The notes under the pieces: model-generated
What the model was told of the DNA's origin: nothing
The model's database searches: none
What the model saw: the letters and a program-made list of their open reading frames with translations, nothing else
Shown: in pieces, positions 1 to 6,992 of the stretch
Position numbering within the stretch: the stretch's first letter is position 1
Layout: each line of letters opens with the position of its first letter
Source of the DNA: an uncultured Prevotella sp.
Lineage (GTDB): Bacteria > Bacteroidota > Bacteroidia > Bacteroidales > Bacteroidaceae
Assembly: GCF_900549175.1 (NCBI RefSeq)
Contig: NZ_URNN01000154.1
Span: 1 to 7,277 of the forward strand
Direction of reading: 5' to 3'
Length of the DNA: 7,277 nucleotides
Position numbers and translations under genes: made by a program

Positions 1-777
1 GCTCATGGAGAAGAACGGTCCTCCCGCCTCTCCGGCAACAGCCTTTGCCAACAGCGTCTTACCGGTGCCCGGGGGGCCTACGAGCAGTGCTCCCTTGGGA
101 ATCTTTCCGCCCAGTTCGGTGTATTTCTGGGGATTTTTCAGAAACTCTACAATCTCCTGCACTTCCTGTTTGGCTCCAACCTGACCTGCCACATCCTTGA
201 ATGTGACGTTTATCTCGCCGCCCTTTTCATACATCTTGGCTTTGCTCTTGCCCACGTTGAACACACCGCCTGCATTGCCGGAACCTCCGCTCATGCGCCG
301 CATGATGAATATCCATATACCGATAATCAATACAAACGGCAACAGATTGTAGATGATCATGTTGATCATGTTGTTTTCCTTTTGGTTGTCGTATTCGTAT
401 TCACCGGTGAATTTTTTCTGTGCGCGGGCTTCATCGATAAATTGTTCCACCTTGTCAACGGAACCGAATTGGACGCTGACAGTAGGGTCTTTGCCCGTCT
501 TGTCGGCACCCTGTTTGAATACGTCACGTATATGTTCCGGTTTTACGTGCATACGGAGCTTGCTCTGCTCCTTGTTGACAACTATTTTAGAGGCATAGCC
601 TTTCATGACCATTATTTTGAACTGGCCGTAGGATGTCTCGGTGGTCACGCTCGAATTGTCTGTCCCTCCTCCTGTGAACCAGAGGGCGATGAGCGTGACA
701 ATGACAATGCCGTAAATCCAGTTCATGTTGAATTTCGGCATGTTCATCTTCGGGTTATTCTGATTTTTTTGATCCAT
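1..777 (-). CDS. ftsH: ATP-dependent zinc metalloprotease FtsH, N-terminal 259 residues (cut by window edge)
   Basis: FtsH is a hexameric inner-membrane AAA+ protease that unfolds and degrades membrane and some soluble proteins. Reading minus from the ATG at 777 gives 259 uninterrupted codons to base 1, so the gene continues outside the window. Seen in order: a short charged N-terminus, a first membrane segment (about residues 20-35, IYGIVIVTLIALWF), an extracytoplasmic domain (about 40-135), a second membrane segment (about 138-159) ending in a positive MRRM, a linker, and the start of the AAA domain with VTFKDVAG (191-198) and Walker A GPPGTGKT (234-241), then PFFSMS at the edge. Walker B, the second region of homology and the HEXXH zinc site lie beyond the window. 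It starts 24 bp after rsfS and is probably co-transcribed with it. The start context is AT-rich without a clear Shine-Dalgarno, as usual in this phylum. Identification is firm; intactness cannot be judged. Confidence 0.96.
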   Translation of the reverse strand, partial: MDQKNQNNPKMNMPKFNMNWIYGIVIVTLIALWFTGGGTDNSSVTTETSYGQFKIMVMKGYASKIVVNKEQSKLRMHVKPEHIRDVFKQGADKTGKDPTVSVQFGSVDKVEQFIDEARAQKKFTGEYEYDNQKENNMINMIIYNLLPFVLIIGIWIFIMRRMSGGSGNAGGVFNVGKSKAKMYEKGGEINVTFKDVAGQVGAKQEVQEIVEFLKNPQKYTELGGKIPKGALLVGPPGTGKTLLAKAVAGEAGGPFFSMS

Positions 778-801
778 TATTTTCTGTTATTCGTTTGTAT
801 T

Positions 802-1161
802 TCAGTCGAGATCGGGGATGTGCGTTATCGGCGCGTCCTCCCAAAGGTGCTCCAAATCGTAATATTCGCGAACGTCGGGTAGAAATATGTGTACCAGCAC
901 GTCACCATAGTCCATGGCCACCCATTGGGCGTTGCCAAGTCCGTTGATTTTGATGGGTTTCTCGCCGGTGTTTATGCGTGTGAACTCTGCCACGGAGTCG
1001 GTTATTGCCTCTACTTGTGCCGGTGATGAACCTTGGCATATCACGAAATATCGGCAGATGGCTCCGTCAATGCCGCAGAGGTCTGCTATGGCTATGTTGC
1101 TTCCTTTTTTCTCCTGTATTCCCTGTGTTATCGCTTCTACGAGTTGTTTTGTTTGTTCCAT
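802..1161 (-). CDS. rsfS: Ribosomal silencing factor RsfS (YbeB/Iojap family)
   Basis: RsfS binds ribosomal protein uL14 on the large subunit and blocks joining with the small subunit, lowering translation in starvation or stationary phase. The 119-residue product has the usual length for the family. It carries the family core: an N-terminal helix (MEQTKQLVEAITQGIQEKK), the IAIADL strand, the YFVICQGSSPAQVEAI segment (about 38-53) and the signature WVAMDYGDVLVHIFLP near residues 80-95, followed by YYDLEHLWEDAP. The start at 1161 follows an A/T-rich leader of roughly 34 nt behind a strong promoter (1201-1231), and no better in-frame start is apparent. It is the first gene of the rsfS-ftsH unit, an arrangement I recall as common in Bacteroidales. 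Nothing looks damaged. Confidence 0.95.
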   Translation of the reverse strand: MEQTKQLVEAITQGIQEKKGSNIAIADLCGIDGAICRYFVICQGSSPAQVEAITDSVAEFTRINTGEKPIKINGLGNAQWVAMDYGDVLVHIFLPDVREYYDLEHLWEDAPITHIPDLD

Positions 1162-1200
1162 TTATTTTTTTTCTATTTTTGTAATTCAGTTAATTTCGGA

Positions 1201-1231
1201 CAAAGTTACTGCAAATCAGTATAATGACAAA
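1201..1231 (-). promoter_or_regulatory. Bacteroidota-type promoter of rsfS-ftsH
   Basis: On the minus strand TTTG (1228-1231) is followed by exactly 19 nt and then TAACTTTG (1201-1208). This matches the -33 TTTG / -7 TAnnTTTG consensus used by the primary sigma factor of Bacteroidota. The predicted start of transcription is a few bases past 1201, giving a leader of about 34 nt before the rsfS ATG. Confidence 0.85.
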
Positions 1232-1289
1232 ATAAATTGGGATTTATTAGCATTTATGATATGGCTTTTAGGGGAGCGGGATAAATGAA

Positions 1290-1327
1290 AAAAGGCAAGC
1301 AACCTGTTTGCGGTTTGCTTGCCTTTT
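1290..1327 (-). terminator. Intrinsic terminator after tRNA-Gln
   Basis: Perfect 13-bp inverted repeat (arms 1290-1302 and 1315-1327, each containing GGCAAGCAA or its complement) around a 12-nt loop. Read on the minus strand it sits 5 nt after the tRNA 3' end, and the stem runs into a T tract (TTTTTT). It closes the tRNA transcription unit before the rsfS promoter. The stem is A/T-flanked on both sides and could also stop plus-strand transcription, but no plus-strand gene is seen. Confidence 0.9.
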
Positions 1328-1331
1328 GTTG

Positions 1332-1402
1332 TTGGGATACTCGGACTCGAACCAAGAATGACAGGACCAGAATCTGTAGTGTTACCATTACACCATATCC
1401 CA
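1332..1402 (-). tRNA. tRNA-Gln (anticodon CTG)
   Basis: A 71-nt cloverleaf can be folded by hand on the minus strand. The acceptor stem TGGGATA pairs with TATCCCA, the D arm is GTG-TAATGGTAA-CAC, and the anticodon arm ACAGA-TTCTGGT-CCTGT places CTG at positions 34-36 after the conserved T33. The variable region is CATT, and the T arm is CTTGG-TTCGAGT-CCGAG. The anticodon reads CAG (Gln). The weak U1-A72 first pair agrees with known glutamine tRNAs. The last pair of the anticodon stem is an A·C mismatch. The discriminator is A, the 3' CCA is not encoded (the next bases are CAA) and must be added by tRNA nucleotidyltransferase. It has its own promoter (1442-1472) and terminator (1290-1327). Confidence 0.95.
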
Positions 1403-1441
1403 ATTTTTTTGTTGTTCTCAGGTGTTCCCTGATTGCGAGTG

Positions 1442-1472
1442 CAAAGGTAGTGGAAATTTTGTAAACGGCAAA
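1442..1472 (-). promoter_or_regulatory. Bacteroidota-type promoter of tRNA-Gln
   Basis: Minus strand: TTTG (1469-1472), 19 nt, TACCTTTG (1442-1449), an exact fit to the -33/-7 consensus of the phylum and with the same spacing as the rsfS promoter. Transcription should begin near 1437, giving a 5' leader of about 35 nt that RNase P would remove. The promoter sits about 70 bp behind the btuC stop codon. Confidence 0.87.
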
Positions 1473-1542
1473 ACTTTTGGAGAAAAAAAAAGCGTTTGAA
1501 GCTGAATTTTTCTACTTTTTGTACAAAATGACATGCCGGCAG

Positions 1543-2547
1543 TCAATGGCGGTGGCGTAAAATGACATAGATTATCACAGGGGCCCCCATGATTGGTGTG
1601 ACGGCATTGAGAGGAATTATGCCCAAATCTCCGGGAATCATGCAGATGATGTTGCAGGTTAGGGCCACGATAGAGCCGCAAAGGATGGTGGCGGGCATGA
1701 GAAGGCGATGGTTGTCGGTGCCGGTCAGCATGCGTGCAATGTGAGGCACTGCCAGTCCGATGAAAGACACAGGACCGCAGAAAGCCGTGGTGATGGCTGT
1801 CAGCAAGCCGGTAATGAAGAGTAGGGCGTTGCGTGTGAGAGTGATATTCACACCAAGATTCTCGGCATAGCGCTCACCGAGAAGCAGTGCATTGAGCGGT
1901 TTTACGAGCATCAGCGAACCGATGAGACCGATGGCGGTTACTCCGGCAAACCATGGCATCTGTGACATGGACACGCCTCCGAAGTTGCCGAGCCCCCAGA
2001 TTATGTACGACTGCACACCTTCTTCGGTGGCGAAGAAGTTGAGTATGGCAATGGCCGATGACGCTATATAGCCAATCATGATGCCGATGATGAGCAACAT
2101 GACACTGCTGCGCACGATGTTGGCGAAGAACAGGATGAGCCCCATCACAGACATGGCACCCGCAAAAGCGGCGGCGAGAACGGCCATGAAGCCTGTCAGT
2201 GACACATCGCCGGCCGTAATGTTTCCGCCGAGCAGCAGCATGACCAAAGCAACGCCGAGGCTGGCTCCGCTGTTTATGCCGAAGACGCTCGGTCCGGCCA
2301 AAGGATTACGGAAGGCCGTCTGAAGCATCAGTCCAGACACGGCGAGTGCCCCGCCGCAGATGGTGGCGGTGATGGCCTGCGGCAGGCGCGACTCCATGAC
2401 GATATATTGCCACGAGGCACGACTGCTGGCATCTCCCGTCAGTATTGACAATACTTCGACGGCCGGAATGTCTACCGCCCCTACGAGCAGGTTTGCCGTG
2501 AAGAGTACGGCTATGCAGAGAGGCATTGCGATGACTGTGAGCTTCAT
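1543..2547 (-). CDS. btuC: Cobalamin ABC transporter permease BtuC (FecCD family)
   Basis: Inner-membrane permease that, as a dimer with an ATPase dimer, moves corrinoid delivered by BtuF into the cytoplasm. The 334-residue length is typical of FecCD/BtuC proteins. The sequence is hydrophobic throughout with about ten membrane spans and shows family landmarks: ESRLPQAITATICGGALAVSG (52-72), LMLQTAFRNPLAGPSVFGI (73-91) with NSGASLG, a mid-protein loop LGERYAENLGV (223-233) preceding CGPVSFIGLAVPHIARML (257-274), and the C-terminal PLNAVTPIMGAPVIIYVIL (312-330). The family also transports ferric siderophores and haem; cobalamin is inferred from the riboswitch and the btuB/btuG neighbours. It lies 46 bp after btuF with no promoter between them. 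It is the last gene of the operon: no ATPase gene follows, only a tRNA. The start at 2547 puts an A-rich stretch directly before the ATG and a membrane segment directly after it. Confidence 0.9.
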   Translation of the reverse strand: MKLTVIAMPLCIAVLFTANLLVGAVDIPAVEVLSILTGDASSRASWQYIVMESRLPQAITATICGGALAVSGLMLQTAFRNPLAGPSVFGINSGASLGVALVMLLLGGNITAGDVSLTGFMAVLAAAFAGAMSVMGLILFFANIVRSSVMLLIIGIMIGYIASSAIAILNFFATEEGVQSYIIWGLGNFGGVSMSQMPWFAGVTAIGLIGSLMLVKPLNALLLGERYAENLGVNITLTRNALLFITGLLTAITTAFCGPVSFIGLAVPHIARMLTGTDNHRLLMPATILCGSIVALTCNIICMIPGDLGIIPLNAVTPIMGAPVIIYVILRHRH

Positions 2548-2593
2548 TTCTTTTCTTGGTTTCTATTTTAATATTACGAAATAATTATGCAGT

Positions 2594-3730
2594 TTATTTC
2601 ATCCTGACAAAATATTCGGGCAGTCCGAGGTTGTCGGCGAGCGAGGGATGGCATATTATGATGAAGTCGCGCAGCAGCTTGTCTGGATTGAACGGTGTGT
2701 CTTCGAAAAATGTACTGTGGTTCGTGTTACATCCGTATACATTCCCTGTCTGCCATGCCTTGAATTGGCTGTAGCCATCTTTGTCGGCTTTCAGATCGGC
2801 AAGCGTCAGGTCATGTGGTGCACCGTAACGTATTATCCACACGTCGCAGTGGGCTGCATGTTCAAGCACACTCTCAAACGGCAGCGGTATGCTTCCGCTG
2901 TGTTTGTCGGCGGGAAAGGGGTGACTGGCGTTAGCGTCGCGCAACAGGCCGCCTATGGTGCTGCGTCCTCCGGGCATGTACCACACCGAACCGGTCTGAC
3001 GGTCGAACAGCACCGAGAGGCGGTCGTTGGCTTTGCTGGCCATGGCTGTCAGCTCGCTGTAGCGCCGTTTTATATCCTTAAACATGCTGTCTGCGCGTTC
3101 TTCTTCTCCGAAAAGCATGCCGTAGAATTTCATCCATTCTGCCCGCCCGAGTGCTGATGTTTCCATGTAGTCGGCCACTTCGATGATGGGTATACCTATT
3201 TTCTCTACCTTACCGTAACCGCCGCTGTTTTGGAATGGTGACAGCAGTACGGCGTCGGCGTCGGTGTCTATGATTTTCTCCACTGTGGGATTTGTGCCGT
3301 TTCCACAGTCGGTGATGGTGCCGTTGGCTATGCCACGCGTAATTTCCGGCAGGTTGATGTATTGCGGGTCACATACTCCGGCGATTGAGCTCAGCTTGCC
3401 GAACGACGAGATAAGACTGCAGTGCGCTGATGTTCCCACCACGGCACGTTGCAGCGGAGTGCGCACAACAGTGCCTTGAGGCAATGTTTCGGGCAGGTCC
3501 TTGTCTGACGGCACGAGCAGATATGTGTGGAGGATGCCCCCGCTGTTCCATGGGTCGGCAATGTCCACGCGGGTAAAACCGTCGTTCCGGCTTATCTTCA
3601 ACAGCGAGGCATGGCCCAGCGAGTCGGTGGCATCAGTGGAAGTGGCGGCGGCCTTGCCCCTTCCGCCGCACGAGCAGAGAGACAAGACCGCAGCAAAGAG
3701 CCAGCAGAAACCGATGGTTCTGTTATTCAT
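2594..3730 (-). CDS. btuF: Cobalamin-binding ABC transporter lipoprotein BtuF (Peripla_BP_2/FecB-like)
   Basis: Substrate-binding protein that would take cobalamin from BtuB and hand it to BtuC. The 378-residue product has a signal peptide with a lipobox L-C-S-C (residues 18-21), so it is probably lipid-anchored through Cys21 in the periplasm. After a Ser/Thr/Ala linker comes a region of about 50-95 (…YLLVPSDKDLPETLP…VRTPL) that precedes the binding-protein core. The core starts at VVGTSAHCSLISSFG (97-111) and includes IAGVCDPQYI (116-125), PTVEKIIDTDADAVLLSPF (148-166), IPIIEVADY (180-188), the long connecting helix (about 195-235) and VWYMPGGRSTIGGLL (249-263). This fits the two-lobed, rigid-helix type III fold. 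Its ATG overlaps the end of btuG by 8 nt, so the two are probably translationally coupled. Iron-complex binding is the main alternative; context favours cobalamin. Confidence 0.85.
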   Translation of the reverse strand: MNNRTIGFCWLFAAVLSLCSCGGRGKAAATSTDATDSLGHASLLKISRNDGFTRVDIADPWNSGGILHTYLLVPSDKDLPETLPQGTVVRTPLQRAVVGTSAHCSLISSFGKLSSIAGVCDPQYINLPEITRGIANGTITDCGNGTNPTVEKIIDTDADAVLLSPFQNSGGYGKVEKIGIPIIEVADYMETSALGRAEWMKFYGMLFGEEERADSMFKDIKRRYSELTAMASKANDRLSVLFDRQTGSVWYMPGGRSTIGGLLRDANASHPFPADKHSGSIPLPFESVLEHAAHCDVWIIRYGAPHDLTLADLKADKDGYSQFKAWQTGNVYGCNTNHSTFFEDTPFNPDKLLRDFIIICHPSLADNLGLPEYFVRMK

Positions 3731-4874
3731 ATCTTACGGTTGTGTTTTTGATGATTGCCGTAGGGCCTACACCAGTAGGGCATGTCTTCACCAGTTTGCC
3801 GTTCATGTCGTACACATTGAGATAGCCGTCGGCGGCGTAGTTGGCATAGCCGGGATAGTCGCTGCTCTCCTGGTAAGAGGCTATGTAGACACAGCCGCGT
3901 ATGGGGTCGGCCGATATTGCAGATGCCGAGAATGGTGCGTCGGCATCGTCAGAAGCGATGAACTCTGTAGTTTTTCCCGTTGTCATATCATAGACGCTGT
4001 ATGTGGGGACGGTGGCGGGAGTGGTATACGGAGCGTTGTACGTGAATATCTTGGTTCCGGCAACAGCCATGTTTGTGGCAGGTACCACGTCGGTGACCTC
4101 ACCGTTGGATATCTTTTTCACTCCGGCGCCTGTCTGGTTCCAGTTCTCGTCGTATTTGCCGTAGTCGAGCACATAAAGTCCGTCCTCGGCAGCATAAACG
4201 GCATTGGGGTTGTTGATGTTATCGTCGGTGAAGAGTGTCACGTTGCCGCTTGTTATGTTAATCATGGCAATCGACGGATGCATGCCGTTGCCAAGGCTTG
4301 AATTGGCCACATAAAGATTATTTCCATAAACGCACACTCCTTCCGGATAAACCTTGTCGGCGTTGTCGGCATCGGGGGTGGTGGCATACATTTTCTCCAC
4401 TTCGTAGGTTGCGGTGTCGATGACGGCCACATATCCGGAGAACGTAGTTACGTATACATGTCCGTAGCCGGCGGCAATGTGGCGTGGCTGTTTGCCCATA
4501 TTCTCACCCATGGCCTCGATGGTGTTGATCTGTTTCAGTGAAACGAGCGAATTGTTGTCTATCACTTCTATTGTGTTTTCACCTGTTACGACAACATACA
4601 GTTTTGAGCCGTAAACGATACCGTCGTTGGGGGTAAGCCCGAGGCTGCGGCCGTTGGCTTTTGCGAATACGTCTTTCTCCGATGTCCATGTCGATGCGTC
4701 CAGATATGTGAGGCCTCCGTCAATTTGGTAGCCCTCGTTGCCTGAATTGACCACATATACACCGTTGTTTACAAGAACCGGTTGGGGGGCGTATACCGGG
4801 TCATCGTCATCGCATGATGTCAATACTGTTGTGCCCATGAGGAGCACAGAGATGCTCAATAGATACTTTTTCAT
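3723..4874 (-). CDS. btuG: Surface cobalamin-binding lipoprotein BtuG (beta-propeller, YncE-like)
   Basis: BtuG proteins of gut Bacteroidales are surface lipoproteins that bind cobalamin extremely tightly and pass it to BtuB, sitting as a lid on the transporter. This 383-residue protein has a lipoprotein signal peptide with lipobox LTSC (Cys21) followed at once by DDDD, which fits the acidic surface-export signal of Bacteroidota lipoproteins. The rest consists of repeated beta-propeller strand units of YncE/DUF5074 type: LYVVVTGENTIEVID (92-106), QPRHIAAGYGHVYVTTFSGY (129-148) with VAVID, YPEGVCVYGNNLYVANSSLG (176-195), NPNAVYAAEDGLYVLDYG (222-239), PTYSVYDMTTGKTTEF (290-305) and YLNVYDMNGK (351-360). 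Length suits a seven-bladed propeller. It is 57 bp behind btuB and overlaps btuF by 8 nt. The propeller alone would not prove B12 binding; the riboswitch and BtuB neighbour make it convincing. Confidence 0.88.
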   Translation of the reverse strand: MKKYLLSISVLLMGTTVLTSCDDDDPVYAPQPVLVNNGVYVVNSGNEGYQIDGGLTYLDASTWTSEKDVFAKANGRSLGLTPNDGIVYGSKLYVVVTGENTIEVIDNNSLVSLKQINTIEAMGENMGKQPRHIAAGYGHVYVTTFSGYVAVIDTATYEVEKMYATTPDADNADKVYPEGVCVYGNNLYVANSSLGNGMHPSIAMINITSGNVTLFTDDNINNPNAVYAAEDGLYVLDYGKYDENWNQTGAGVKKISNGEVTDVVPATNMAVAGTKIFTYNAPYTTPATVPTYSVYDMTTGKTTEFIASDDADAPFSASAISADPIRGCVYIASYQESSDYPGYANYAADGYLNVYDMNGKLVKTCPTGVGPTAIIKNTTVRYE

Positions 4875-4931
4875 AAAATCTTTTTTTATTAAATGAATCT
4901 GTTATAGTTTATAATTGTTATATATTGCCTT

Positions 4932-6941
4932 TTATAATTTGTAATTAAGTGAAATCATGTAGCTCCTGCCCGGCATGGGATAGCGGGCTACAAGCTCATA
5001 TTGCCTGTCGAGGATGTTTTTTGCATCGGCTCTCACCTCAAAAACGTGATGTCCTACGGTGAATTGCCTGTATGCCGTGACTCCCAATTCCATATATCCG
5101 CTTATCTCCGTTCCGTCATAATGCTCGTTGTTGGCATAGCGGCCGCTCATGCCCGTAGCGTGCACAGACATACAAATCCACGGGTTTTCGTAACCTATGG
5201 CGGCGCTGCCGCTGTGCTCGGGAGTGTAGGCCAGCTGGTTCCTGTAATATGGCGATTCCGGGTTGGTGCGGTTTTCCACCCGCTGATAGCTGTAGCTTGC
5301 CGCTGCCGTCAGCGTGTGGCGGCTTTCACCGAAACGGTGTGTGACGTTGAGTGTGGCGTCAAGTCCGCGGGCGAGCACTTTGCCTACATTTATGTTGGTC
5401 CACACAAACATGTTGTATGGCACGGCCACAATCTTGTCTTTCACGTGGTTGATATATCCGTCGGCGGTAAGCTGGATGTCGGTTCTCTTGCCGCATGAAG
5501 ACATCCATGTCACACCGACGTTGTATTGGTCGGTGGATTCCGGCAAAAGATTGGTGCTGCCGTAGTGGAAGAAGTAGGATTCGTTGAATGTCGGGCTGCG
5601 GAAAATGTTCTTGTATGATGCCCTCAGATACAGTCCGTACCCGTCCAGCACTTTATAAGATACCGATACCGACGGTGAGAGTTTGCGCGTGTTGCGTGCT
5701 CCGGGACCGTCCTTGGCATCGTTCAGATAAAGCGAATGGAGCAGGCGTGCCGTGGCCGTCACCCTTGCGGTCCGGTATTTTGCCGTAGCCGATTGCAGCA
5801 CGGTGTGGCGGTAGGGGCGGGTGTCTGTCGGCTGGCTGCTCGACAAATTGTTGAAATTGTAGTCGGCAGAGTAGTCAAAAGCCCACTGCGATGCAGGAAC
5901 GTACAGTACATTCACCGATGTGTATGCCTCGCGCTGTATGTAGGTGGCGTCTTTCACGCCTCCGCCGTAGGTGCCGTCGGTATATTCAGATTCTGCAAAG
6001 TTGTATTTGCCGCTCCATCTCACCGACAGCTTTTCTCCATGTCTGGTAGTGTACTGCAGTTGCGCAAAGGCATTGCGGTCTTGCAGCCTTTCACGGCTTA
6101 CGTTGGTGTAATATCTCACTTGTCCGGGTAGCCGGCGGTCGTTGTCATAGTAGTACACCTTTCCTGCAAGCATGTTTCGGTAGTCCGGCATCCATGTGAA
6201 ATTGATTTCGCCGTGTCCCTGGCTCATGCGGCTGTTGGTGCGGTGTTCACGCGTCACCAATGATATGTTGCGCAGGGTGAAGGGATAGTCGTTTTCGGCG
6301 TACACATATTCGCCTGTTAATGATATGGCAAATTTTTCAGACAGACTCTGACCATATCTTACGAACGGGCTGACATACCCGAACGATCCGGTTTTGACCT
6401 GCGCCGTGAGATGTGGGCGCGTGTCTGACGATGGTGGTGCTACGGTTTCTATGGACAACACAGCGGCGGAAGCCGCGTTTTTGGCAGATGTGAAAATGTC
6501 ATCGTTGTCGCCAATGGTTAGAGACAGTCCGGCAACGTTGTCCAGTGAATATCTCGACAGGTCGATATCGCCGCTCTGGCAGTCGCTCAGCATAATGCCG
6601 TCGTAGGATACGCCGGTGTGCTGTGTGCCGAATCCGCGCACGGAGACAGTCTTCATGCCGCCGGCACCGCCATAATCGCGCAGAGTGATGCCCGGAAGAC
6701 GGTGCAGGGCGTCGGCAATGTCGGTGATGCCGAGTGTGCCGAACTGCTTTTGCGTGAGCATGTGTGTCGGAGCAGTGCTTGTTACATTGTGTGCCTTGCG
6801 CGTGCTTACCACGTTGATATTTTCCAACCGACGTGTCACCGATGACGTGCTGTCTGTCTGTGCAGCAGCGTTGTTGCATACAATTCCCATTAACAGCACC
6901 GGCACGAGTGCCGTAGTCCTGATGTTGTTTTTTTTCTTCAT
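4932..6941 (-). CDS. btuB: TonB-dependent outer-membrane cobalamin transporter BtuB
   Basis: Outer-membrane barrel that imports cobalamin using energy from the TonB-ExbB-ExbD complex. From the ATG at 6941 the protein has 669 residues, normal for BtuB-type receptors. Seen in order: a signal peptide (MKKKNN…NNAAA, likely cleaved before Gln28), a TonB-box-like segment ENINVVS (40-46), a plug domain with DALHRLPGITLRDYGG (78-92), VSVRGFGTQHTGVSYDGIML (99-118) and YSLDNVAGL (131-139), then a long stretch of aromatic-rich alternating strands, and a C-terminus ending NYKL that suits barrel assembly; the segment YELVARYPMPGRSY near the end is typical of BtuB. It has no N-terminal SusC-type CNA extension. 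An in-frame ATG at 6986 would add 15 residues (MFFHDSRKVRR…), but this would bury the signal peptide behind a charged stretch and lies at the riboswitch edge, so 6941 is preferred. It is the first gene under the riboswitch. Confidence 0.93.
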   Translation of the reverse strand: MKKKNNIRTTALVPVLLMGIVCNNAAAQTDSTSSVTRRLENINVVSTRKAHNVTSTAPTHMLTQKQFGTLGITDIADALHRLPGITLRDYGGAGGMKTVSVRGFGTQHTGVSYDGIMLSDCQSGDIDLSRYSLDNVAGLSLTIGDNDDIFTSAKNAASAAVLSIETVAPPSSDTRPHLTAQVKTGSFGYVSPFVRYGQSLSEKFAISLTGEYVYAENDYPFTLRNISLVTREHRTNSRMSQGHGEINFTWMPDYRNMLAGKVYYYDNDRRLPGQVRYYTNVSRERLQDRNAFAQLQYTTRHGEKLSVRWSGKYNFAESEYTDGTYGGGVKDATYIQREAYTSVNVLYVPASQWAFDYSADYNFNNLSSSQPTDTRPYRHTVLQSATAKYRTARVTATARLLHSLYLNDAKDGPGARNTRKLSPSVSVSYKVLDGYGLYLRASYKNIFRSPTFNESYFFHYGSTNLLPESTDQYNVGVTWMSSCGKRTDIQLTADGYINHVKDKIVAVPYNMFVWTNINVGKVLARGLDATLNVTHRFGESRHTLTAAASYSYQRVENRTNPESPYYRNQLAYTPEHSGSAAIGYENPWICMSVHATGMSGRYANNEHYDGTEISGYMELGVTAYRQFTVGHHVFEVRADAKNILDRQYELVARYPMPGRSYMISLNYKL

Positions 6942-6959
6942 AATTGTCTGTATTCTCCG

Positions 6960-6974
6960 GACTTTCCTCGAGTC
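6960..6974 (-). promoter_or_regulatory. Possible riboswitch expression-platform hairpin (P13/L13-like)
   Basis: Between the aptamer and the btuB ATG the minus strand can form GACT-CGAGGAA-AGTC, a 4-bp stem with a 7-nt loop. Loop bases GAGGAA can pair with the aptamer L5 bases TTTTTC (7042-7047) as four Watson-Crick and two G·U pairs. Known cobalamin riboswitches control translation through such an L5-L13 kissing interaction. The hairpin is short and the proposal is inference from hand folding. Confidence 0.45.
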
Positions 6975-6992
6975 ATGGAAAAACATTTGTAT

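Noticed and set aside
382..882. 166-codon open frame on the plus strand opposite ftsH
   Set aside because: It lies antisense to clear ftsH and rsfS coding sequence, shows no family features and is a shadow of minus-strand codon use.
1332..1402. tRNA-Gln as the attachment site of an integrated element carrying the btu genes
   Set aside because: No integrase, no duplicated tRNA end and no direct repeat are visible in the window.
1418..1681. 87-codon minus-strand frame across the btuC end
   Set aside because: Overlaps the 3' end of btuC out of frame and then runs through the tRNA promoter; no protein features.
3501..4301. 266-codon plus-strand open frame opposite btuF and btuG
   Set aside because: Antisense to two well-supported lipoprotein genes; the translation is Val/Gly/Cys-rich without recognisable motifs.
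4875..4931. Internal promoter between btuB and btuG
   Set aside because: The gap is very AT-rich but contains no TAnnTTTG element on the minus strand.
6499..6879. 126-codon minus-strand frame inside btuB
   Set aside because: Overlaps the btuB plug domain in another frame; His/Arg/Cys-rich composition is typical of a shadow frame.
6957..6970. RNase P RNA gene
   Set aside because: Only a single conserved block is matched; btuB coding sequence starts where the rest of the RNA would be.
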